Assembly: GCF_003597395.2 (NCBI RefSeq)
Contig: NC_133773.1
Coordinates: 124,953,637 to 125,017,636, forward strand
Direction: 5' to 3'
Length of the DNA stretch: 64,000 nucleotides
From: Chelonoidis abingdonii
Lineage: Eukaryota > Chordata > Testudines > Testudinidae
Every line of letters begins with the position of its first letter. The first letter of the stretch is position 1. The notes beneath the pieces are model-generated. The model saw nothing but the letters and a program-made list of their open reading frames with translations. It made no database searches and was not told the DNA's origin. The position numbers and the translations under genes are program-made. Of this stretch, positions 57,221 to 64,000 are shown piece after piece.

Positions 57221-58490
57221 TGTGGCAGGGTATACCAGGCTCTTTGTGACCCCCTGCTGGAGGCCATGTGGTCCTACCACACCCTGACCCAGGAAGGAGC
57301 AGCTAAGGTGGATCCTCTGGGCCTGCCTAGAGAGGCCTCATGGAAGCAGCCAATCAGAGCCCAGCAAGCTCAGATAAAAGGAGCTTCGGGGCCTTAGCAG
57401 CTTAGTTCCTGGCTGGGAGCAGAGGGGTGATGTATGGTGCTCTGGTCAAAGGATCTTGGTGGGCTGCATTTACTGGCCATGGGAGAGTGAGGACCTCACT
57501 ACTGTAACCTGAAGGTAATGGGTGAAGGTAAAGGGACCAGGTGTGAACAAGCCCTGGGGATGCAGAAGTAACCAATCAAAGGACTCATTATGTGGCTGCT
57601 CTTTGTGGATTGGAATCTGGAGTAGTGGGCCGGCCTGAGTTCCTGCACTGGCAAAGTGGCCTAAGCCCCAAGAAGGGGACAAGGCTCCTTTAGATGCCTG
57701 AGTGAAGGGCTGGATTTAAACTGCCCCAGTGATGGGGCGGAAGACCCTGGAGGGGAGGCAACAGTTTGATGAACTCTTTGATTCCATGGAAGGGGTCCAA
57801 TTTTTTTGGACTGTGTTTCTCGACTGAAGGGCTGAGCCACCAAAGACCATCCTAGCAAGAATGACAACCTGTAGGGGTGTTAGGAGCAGGGAAAAGATTG
57901 CAGTACCATGCCCAGACACTAGGACACACTCAAGAGGTGAATGCCCCCAATCACAAGCCCAAAGCCCAGGAGGGACAAAGTAGCTGACCAGGGATGTTCC
58001 AGGATGGGAGACAGAAGAAATGCTGTGCCAGGAAGGAATCACTTGAAGGACAAACCAGAATCAGACCCAATATCACTGTTACCCAGAACTGTATGGGGCT
58101 CTGAGTACTGGGGTTTGTGACTTTGTATTGAGAGTAACAAGGGAGGTTGAGCTAATTGAGTGGGGAGGTTGTTGATGTGTTTGTGGAAAGCAGCACAAGA
58201 GGGTTCCTGAGGGGTTTGTTGAGGAAAGTATACTGGTGCCCAAGATGATCAAGAGCACTCTAGACTTACAGCCAGACTGTAACTCTGCCCAGGATTCCTG
58301 AACTCTGAGTCTAGATGCAGTGCTTCATGTCTATCCTCTTGTATTGTGGTGCCACTGGGCCTATTGGGCCTTGTGTTGGATGTAGCCCTGTTTTCCTGCT
58401 CCCCTTATTTTTCTCTCCATTCATTCCTTTGCAAATAAATATTTCCCTTTCCTTTGTTAATTGTAATATTCTGCTGTGTGTGTGTGTGTT
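57221..58490 (+). mobile_element. Candidate long LTR or retroelement fragment
   Basis: Starts tgtggcagggtataccaggc. A TATA-like agataaaaggagcttcgggg at about 57372 is followed by an ordered GC-rich region, and aataaatatttccc at about 58435 with a (TG)n tract at 58475-58490 fits a polyadenylation region with downstream GT-rich element. That gives a promoter-to-poly(A) length of about 1.06 kb, long for R-U5, so it may be a 5' LTR plus leader or a different repeat. No retroviral protein motif was read. Confidence 0.4.
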
Positions 58491-58492
58491 TA
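58475..58492 (+). repeat. (TG)n microsatellite
   Basis: About seven TG units (ctgtgtgtgtgtgtgttt) directly downstream of an aataaa signal. Confidence 0.75.
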
Positions 58493-58639
58493 CTCTGTGA
58501 AGTTTGGAACAGGTGATCCTGGAATGGAAGGCTGTTTCCAGCTGTGTTTCTGCATAGACCTTCTTCTTGCTCAGAGGCCCCCATCCCTTTCTCACAACAT
58601 GGGTTCCATCTTGGCCATGAGGGTGCTACAGTTACACAA

Positions 58640-58875
58640 GAATAGTATTCTTATTTATATTACAGTAGTGCTAAGGACCCACAATGGAGATCAGGACTCC
58701 ATTGTACTAGGTACAGTAAAATCACATGAGAGATAGTTTCCGTCCCAACAGAAAGGAAAAAGAGTGAGAGGGAAAACAGCAGCACTGAAAGGTGAAGTGA
58801 CTTGCCCAAACAGTGCAGAGGTGGGACTGAATCCCAAGTCTTCAGAATTTTACCCCATTGTCGCAGTGTCTGAAT
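58640..58875 (-). mobile_element. MIR/CORE-type SINE with L2-like tail, antisense
   Basis: Tail part: ttatttatattacagtagtg ctaaggacccacaatggaga, ccattgtactaggtacagta. Body part: gaaaggtgaagtgacttgcc caaacagtgcagaggtggga ctgaatcccaagtcttc. Same organisation as 31165-31435, showing that body plus tail is one transposable unit. Confidence 0.75.
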
Positions 58876-58904
58876 GTATTTTATGTCCACTGTATCTCAT
58901 GTAA

Positions 58905-59000
58905 TGAGGGTTTTATGCCTTCCCTAGTAGGTTACTCCACAACCAAGTGGTTCTCACCATAAGGAAGGTCTTCCTGATCTTCAGTCTATAGTGGTTCTCT
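58905..59000 (-). repeat. CR1-type fragment, antisense
   Basis: The text ttccctagtaggttactcca caaccaagtggttctcacca taaggaaggtcttcctgatc resembles the segment at 60925-60985 and is antisense CR1-type sequence. About 95 bp only. Confidence 0.5.
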
Positions 59001-59004
59001 GTCA

Positions 59005-60255
59005 TGTTACGGTGACAATGGTTGCCAACCACAGTAGCTTTGGGTATGAGCTGAGGACAAACCAAATTTATAGCTATATATACACAACAGCAAAGTATGT
59101 AACTACTGTGTGAACGTTCAGTTTAACTACTGCTGAGACTGATATGAAGACATGAGCAATTCTTACAAAATGTAAAATATCAGAGGTTTTTGTAACATCA
59201 TGAGCAAATAAAGTTGTGGCCTTCCACTGTGCTATGGCTCTGTATTTCTTGATAGCCCCATTGTTCAAACTCTCCCATTTCTTCTCAGCTGTGCTCTTGT
59301 GCCGAACAGCTCTCCTTCTAGTCCGTCACAATGAAACTCTGCAACTAACTGGCCCTGTTCAGAAATGATATTTTCTCTAGATTCAATGTCACACTGGCTT
59401 ATGTGCTGGGATTGAGCAGGTAGCAGTCATCTATCCAGACTTTAGGAGCAGCACATTGTGCTAATGGAGGCTTCTCATTACAAAGCATGACTGGAGCATG
59501 CTAGTACAAGTAAATAACAAACGTGGCTATAAAATGCTAAAAATACATGGGAAAACATTCATGAAGAAAAATGGCTTGAGGAGGGAGAAGAGAAGCCAGC
59601 ATAAGTCTCTCCAGCTCAGGGCCAGAACTGGATTTCTTGGTTTAATTTTATATAACATTTTAAAAGGGAGCAGAGCTCTGTGTTTTTGACATATTAAAAG
59701 TGCAGTTGTACTCGTACAAGCAACATTAAACCAAACAACCTCCCCATAATTAGAAAATAACCTGGTGGGAGTGGTGAAAACTAGCCCTGCCCCTTCATTT
59801 GTATAGTCCTTCCTGGATGAGGGGCTGCTTTTATAAAGGAAGTGCCCTCCATTTTAGATTTTTTCTCAAACAGCCCAGAGGGCAGCCAGAGAACAGTTAA
59901 CAGTTTATACAGAAGAAAGAGGAAATGGGAACAAAGGAGAGATGAGGTGTTGGGACAAGACAAGGTCAATGCTGAAGCAGAGTGTTGACCATCCTTACAT
60001 TAAAAGAGGGTAAGAGCAGATAAAGAAGACAACATAAAATCTTTTACTCGGTGTCTCCTGAAGCAAAGTTACACTTCTAGTCTCTGTCACCTTTTTAAAA
60101 AACAGTCATACATTTAGTGTTTTTAATTGAATGCATTGCTTTGGTCAAGAGAGACAATATGCTGGGCTATGTCTTTTTGGGGTCTTCAGGGCCTTAGAAT
60201 GTGAGGGATTTCAGGTGCAGCTAGATAAGGAAATATCTTATGGTGTTTTCAAGCA
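59005..60255. other. No gene seen
   Basis: Unique-looking; short unsupported frames. Confidence 0.4.
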
Positions 60256-60259
60256 CTCT

Positions 60260-60560
60260 CTTCTAACCATCCAAGAAGGTAATATCACATCCAATACCAG
60301 GAAGCTGAAACTAGACAGATTCAGGCTAGAAATGAAGCATAAATTTTAATAGGCTAATTAATCACTAGAATGAATTACCTAGGGATGTAGTGGATTTTCT
60401 GTGACTTGACAGCTTTAAATCAAAACTGAATAGCTTTCTAGCTTGACCACAAGTTATAGAACTGATTCAGGAATCACTGGGTGAAATTCTGCAACCTGAT
60501 TTGTGCAAGAGATTAGACTAGATGATCATAATGGTTCCTTCTGGCATTTAAATCCATGAA
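60260..60560 (+). mobile_element. CR1-type LINE 3' end
   Basis: Contains ctgaaactagacagattcag gctagaaatgaagcataaat, atgaattacctagggatgta gtgg, and the tail gagattagactagatgatca taatggttccttctggcatt. Classic CR1 3' end, fairly complete to the terminus. Confidence 0.85.
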
Positions 60561-60564
60561 TAAT

Positions 60565-60815
60565 ATGATTGCAAATATTTTTGCATCCTTGCTCAAAAGA
60601 ATAGGCTGATTTCCCTTTAAGGGGGAAAAATAAAAGGAATGGGGGTGGACAGTTTTGTCAATAGAATCTTTCCACCAACCTCCAAAAATATGATATACTA
60701 AATCTTACTTTTACAAAGAAAGATCTCTAAAAGATATTTAGAAATGGAGAAGAAACAAGTCACAATCTAACAAAGGAAATAAAGCTGGAAAAAACTATCT
60801 GTACTTGGTCATCTA
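60565..60815. other. No gene seen
   Basis: AT-rich spacer between CR1 fragments. Confidence 0.35.
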
Positions 60816-60819
60816 GTTT

Positions 60820-61040
60820 ATTCCCCTGCCTAAGCAGGATTATTTCCTACAGTATTTGTTGTTCTTGTTTCTTTGTCTAACTTAGTTTTAAGTCTCAAAT
60901 TGAGGCTTTCATGTCTTCTCTGTCAAGTTATGCCACAGTCAAATAGCTCTCACTGTAAGGGCATCTTCCCTGATATTCAACCTACATTTTTCCTTTTCTT
61001 AATTTTAACCTATTATTCCCCCTTGTATCATACTAAGTAA

Positions 61041-61080
<40 letters not shown>

Positions 61081-61150
61081 GTTTTATGGTTCAAATATTT
61101 GTGGAAAATAATCATTTCTCTGCCTTCTAAATCACTGCTTAGACTGTAAT
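60820..61150 (-). mobile_element. CR1-type LINE fragment, antisense, with a CT microsatellite
   Basis: Antisense text ccacagtcaaatagctctca ctgtaagggcatcttccctg atattcaacctacatttttc is of CR1 C-terminal/3' type. It is interrupted by (CT)n at 61038-61077 and continues gttttatggttcaaatattt. Confidence 0.6.
61038..61077 (+). repeat. (CT)n microsatellite
   Basis: About 18 uninterrupted CT units, the longest simple repeat in the window. It lies within an antisense CR1-type fragment. Confidence 0.95.
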
Positions 61151-61164
61151 ATATTTAATATAGT

Positions 61165-62560
61165 TAACTTTCAGATCTGAGGAACTGTCCCAAATTGAGG
61201 TGTCATTAGAGGAGGGTTTGGAACAAATTCATAAACTAAACAGTAATAAGTCTCCAGGACCTTCACCCAAGAGTTCTGAAGGAACTCAAATGTGAAATTG
61301 CAGGACTACTAGCTGTCATCTGTAACCTATCATTTAAATAATCCTCTGTACCAAATGACTGGAGGATAGCTAATGTGATGCCAATTTTTAAAAAGGGCTC
61401 CAGAGGTGATCCTGTCAACTACAGGCCAGTAAGCCTAACATCAGTACTGGGCAAATTGGTTGAAATTATCGTAAAGAACAAAATTGTCAGACACAAAGAT
61501 GAACATAATTTGTCGGGAAATAGTCAACATGTCTTTTGTAAAGGGAAATCATGCCTCACCAATCTACTAGAATTCTCTGAGGGGGTCAACAAGCATGTGG
61601 ACAAAGGAGATCCAGTGGATATAGTGTATTTAGATTTTCAGAAATTTAGATTTGACAAGGTCCTTCACCAAAGGCTCTAAAGTAAAATAATCAGTCATGG
61701 GAAAACATACTCCTAACTATACATGTACAATGATGGGGTCTAAATTAGCTCTTACCACTCAAGAAAGAGATCTTGGAGGCGTTGTGGATAGTTCTCTGAA
61801 ATCATCCACTCAATGTGCAGTGGCAGTCAAAAAACCAAACAGAATGTTGGGACTCATCAAGAAAGGGATAGATAGTAAGGTAGAAAATATCATATTGCCT
61901 CTATATAAATCCATGGTACGCCCACACCTTGAATACTGCGTGCAGATGTGGTCGCCTCATCTCAAAGATATATTGAATTTGGAAAAGGTTCAGAAAAGGG
62001 CAATAAAAATTATTAGGGGTATTAAACAGTGTCTGTATGAGGAGAGATTAATAAGACTAGGACTTTTCAGCTTGAAAAGAGGCAACTAAGGGGGGATATG
62101 ATAGAGATCTATAAAATCGTGAGTGGTATAGAGAAAGTAATTAAAGGAGTGTTATTTACTCCTCATAATACAAGAACAAGGGACCACCAAATTAAATTAA
62201 TAGGTAGCAGGTTTAAAACAAACACAAGAAAGTATTTTTTCATGCAATCCACTGTCAACCTCTGGAACTCCTTGCTAGAGGGTATTGCAAAGGCCAATAC
62301 CATAACAGGGCTCAAAAGGGAGCTAGATAGATTCATGGAAGATAGGTCCATCAATGGCTATTAGCCAGGATGGGCAAGAATGGTGTCCCTAGCCTCTGTT
62401 TGCCAGAAGCTGGGATTGGGTGACAGGGCATGGATCACTTGATGATAACCTATCTGTTCATTCCCTTTGGGGCATCTGCCATTGGCCACTGCCAGAGGAT
62501 AGGATACTGGGCTTGATGGACCTTTGGTCTTACCCAGTATGGCCGTTCTTAAGGGCATGC
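61165..62560 (+). pseudogene. CR1-type LINE reverse transcriptase to 3' end, internally deleted
   Basis: Plus-strand protein text in order: HKLNSNKSPG (61228), IANVMPIFKKGSRGDPVNYR (61366), PVSLTSVLGKLVE, VDIVYLDFQKFRFDKVLHQ (61616; motif A, usual YLDFQKAFDKV). At about 61681 the frame ends and sequence jumps to NYTCTMMGSKL, skipping motifs B and C. Then ERDLGGVVDSSLKSS, RMLGLIKKGIDSK, LYKSMVRPHLEYCVQMWSPH (61906), KRAIKIIRG, YEERLIRLGLFSLKRGN (stop 62087), RGDMIEIYKIVSGIE, FMQSTVNLWNSLL. The 3' untranslated region ends with cttgatggacctttggtctt acccagtatggccgttctta at about 62510-62551. Two long frames of 130 and 88 codons survive, suggesting a younger copy than others here. Confidence 0.9.
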
Positions 62561-62564
62561 TACT

Positions 62565-62895
62565 TATTACTCTTGATAAGCAATTCCATGCCCAGTATTT
62601 GCAGGTCTACCTAGGAGTAAGTTCTCTCTCTGAGTAAAGCTAGAAAAAAAATTCAGGAAGAAATAGAACCAGAATGATTGCAGCATCAAGGGTTAGGTAC
62701 CATGATACTATCGATGAGGAAAAGGAATGGTAATCTGGTGCCTCTAAAACTTTAAGGCAGAGCTTTCAAAGCAACGTTGGGAATTTGACTGTCCAAATCC
62801 CACTAATGTTAAGGAAAAAGTGGAAGGAAAGCCTGATCCAGCGGCAGTCAGAGTACAAGAACGGAAGCTAGCAGCAGCGCCTGAATGGAATCCCC
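62565..62895. other. No gene seen
   Basis: Contains A-run at 62645-62650; otherwise unrecognised. Confidence 0.35.
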
Positions 62896-62899
62896 ACTT

Positions 62900-63060
62900 T
62901 AAACCTGATTGCTCCTCTGTCCTTTGCCAGATCACTTAACCTCTGTGTCTTAGTTTCCTCCTTGTTAAAAGGGAATACTATTCATGTGCCTCACCAAGAT
63001 GTCATGATGATTAGTTAGTTAATATCTGTTGAAATCCATTTTGTGCCCAATATAATTATG
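62900..63060 (+). mobile_element. MIR/CORE-type SINE fragment
   Basis: Body text ctctgtcctttgccagatca cttaacctctgtgtcttagt ttcctccttgttaaaaggga and the 3' part tcaccaagatgtcatgatga ttagttagttaatatctgt follow MIR order in sense orientation. Confidence 0.7.
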
Positions 63061-63064
63061 ATTG

Positions 63065-63600
63065 TTAATCGTAATCGATTGTATTCACCAGGCAGCTCTG
63101 TGATGCACCTGTACTTTTGGTAATGAGCACCAAAATGTACACAATGCAATCAGTTCAAACTATATCCCTTCCAATGTACGTGTTTGTAAACCAGCTTTTA
63201 GTGACTAAAGCATTTTGACTTTATTATAGAACAGTATTGCCCTCCTGTGGCCAAAGACTTTTTTGTGTTCCAAAACTTGAGTGACATAGTGGTTTGCTAT
63301 TCATTATTTATTTCTATTGCATGATTTGGAAGCACAATTACTCTCAAATTCAAATGCAGGTTTTGGTTTGGTCCATTCTAGCCAGAGGAGCCAGAGAGAA
63401 AATTCAGATCTGGATACAATAGCATCTTTGAACCTCTTCATCTCCCTTAGGGTTCCCTCTCCCAACCAGATGTTAGAGGTACCAGGGTTTGATCTGGGTT
63501 CATCTTCAACTTTTCTTTTAAAAAGCTATTGCTCTATGAATATTCTTTTCAGACCATCAATTAACTACTATCTCTCTGGCTTGCCAGGCTCTCTGTTTAT
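63065..63600. other. No gene seen
   Basis: Unique-looking. The 120-codon frame at 63317-63679 has no recognised domain and ends inside a hairpin-type cassette. Confidence 0.4.
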
Positions 63601-63604
63601 GAAT

Positions 63605-63765
63605 TCAAACTTGGAGTCAGATCCTGCTCCCATTTATAGTAATGGGAGTTTTCCCATTAAAACACTGGGAGTAGCATAGGGCCTTTCAGGCCCTATCAAA
63701 TGCCCACTGAAGTCAGTGGGAATCTTTCTAATGACTTCAGCTGGTTGTGAATCAGGCTAGATTCA
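63605..63765. repeat. Hairpin-type cassette with CATTGACTTCAATGG-like elements
   Basis: Reads ggagtcagatcctgctccca, taatgggagttttcccatta, agggcctttcaggccctatc and cactgaagtcagtgggaatc. Several short perfect palindromes are nested (gggcctttcaggccc; aatgggagttttcccatt). It directly precedes the Harbinger-type copy at 63780. Confidence 0.6.
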
Positions 63766-63779
63766 CAAAGGGACTCTAG

Positions 63780-64000
63780 GGGTACGTCTACACTGCAGGA
63801 TTATTCTGATTATACATAAACCAGTTTTGTAAAACAGATTGTATAAAGTCGAGTGCACGCGGCAACACAAAGCACAATAATTCGGTGTTGTGCGTCCATG
63901 TACCGAGGCTAGCGTCAATTTCTGGAGCATTGCACTGTGAGTAGCTATCCCATAGTTCCTGCAGTCTCCCCCACCCACTGGAATTCTGAGTCGAGACCCC
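63780..64000 (-). mobile_element. PIF/Harbinger-type DNA transposon, copy 3 (runs off the window)
   Basis: Starts GGGTACGTCTACACTGCAGG, the reverse complement of the right terminus of copies 1 and 2. It continues accgaggctagcgtcaattt, gtagctatcccatagttcct and cccactggaattctgagt, the antisense of sequence at 10020-10115 and 13780-13885. The element continues beyond position 64000. Confidence 0.85.

Noticed and set aside
1..64000. CRISPR array, bacterial operon, phage or organellar DNA
   Set aside because: No regularly spaced repeats, no dense gene arrangement, no ribosome-binding-site pattern. The repeat content is that of a vertebrate nuclear genome.

Overview
The window looks like non-coding nuclear DNA from a sauropsid, most probably a turtle. 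I found no host protein-coding exon, rRNA gene, functional tRNA gene, CRISPR array or bacterial feature. The assignment rests on the repeat mix, recognised from memory: CR1 and L2 LINE remnants, tRNA-headed SINEs with a CR1-type tail, MIR/CORE-type SINEs, Penelope-like terminal repeats, hAT and PIF/Harbinger DNA transposons with their short non-autonomous derivatives, and LTR fragments. Almost every open frame of 60 to 220 codons is either a decayed transposon gene or a chance frame.

Layout: 0-7 kb has an LTR-like element with an internal 150-bp duplication, a hAT-type MITE with target-site duplications, a Penelope-like inverted repeat and a probable second LTR. 7-14 kb has two CR1 3' ends, one of them split by a hAT MITE, and two copies of a Harbinger-type element, one nearly end to end. 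15-17 kb has an inverted dimer of tRNA-like units and a tRNA-derived SINE. 20-23.3 kb is a cluster of LINE remnants (L2 antisense, CR1 antisense, RTE-type sense, CR1 antisense). 25-27 kb has hairpin repeats, two SINEs, a 127-bp MITE with a perfect 8-bp target duplication and an internally deleted CR1. 28-45 kb is mostly AT-rich unique-looking sequence with scattered old repeats. 45.9-47.2 kb has a GC-rich hAT MITE abutting an LTR-like region. 48.8 kb has a GC-rich hairpin. 50.1-52.9 kb is a decayed autonomous PIF/Harbinger transposon whose transposase fragments still show two of three DDE residues, and 53-54.3 kb is an unexplained region of coding-like sequence. 55.9-58.5 kb holds two LTR-like elements. 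60-62.6 kb has three CR1-type remnants, the last running to its 3' end, and the window ends inside a third copy of the Harbinger-type family.

No genes act together in a host pathway here. The relationships are between parasites: LINEs (CR1, L2) and the SINEs that share their tails, and autonomous DNA transposons and the short elements that share their termini. Family names come from recognition of motifs and ends, not from database searches. Element edges are approximate unless a target-site duplication or terminal inverted repeat is cited.
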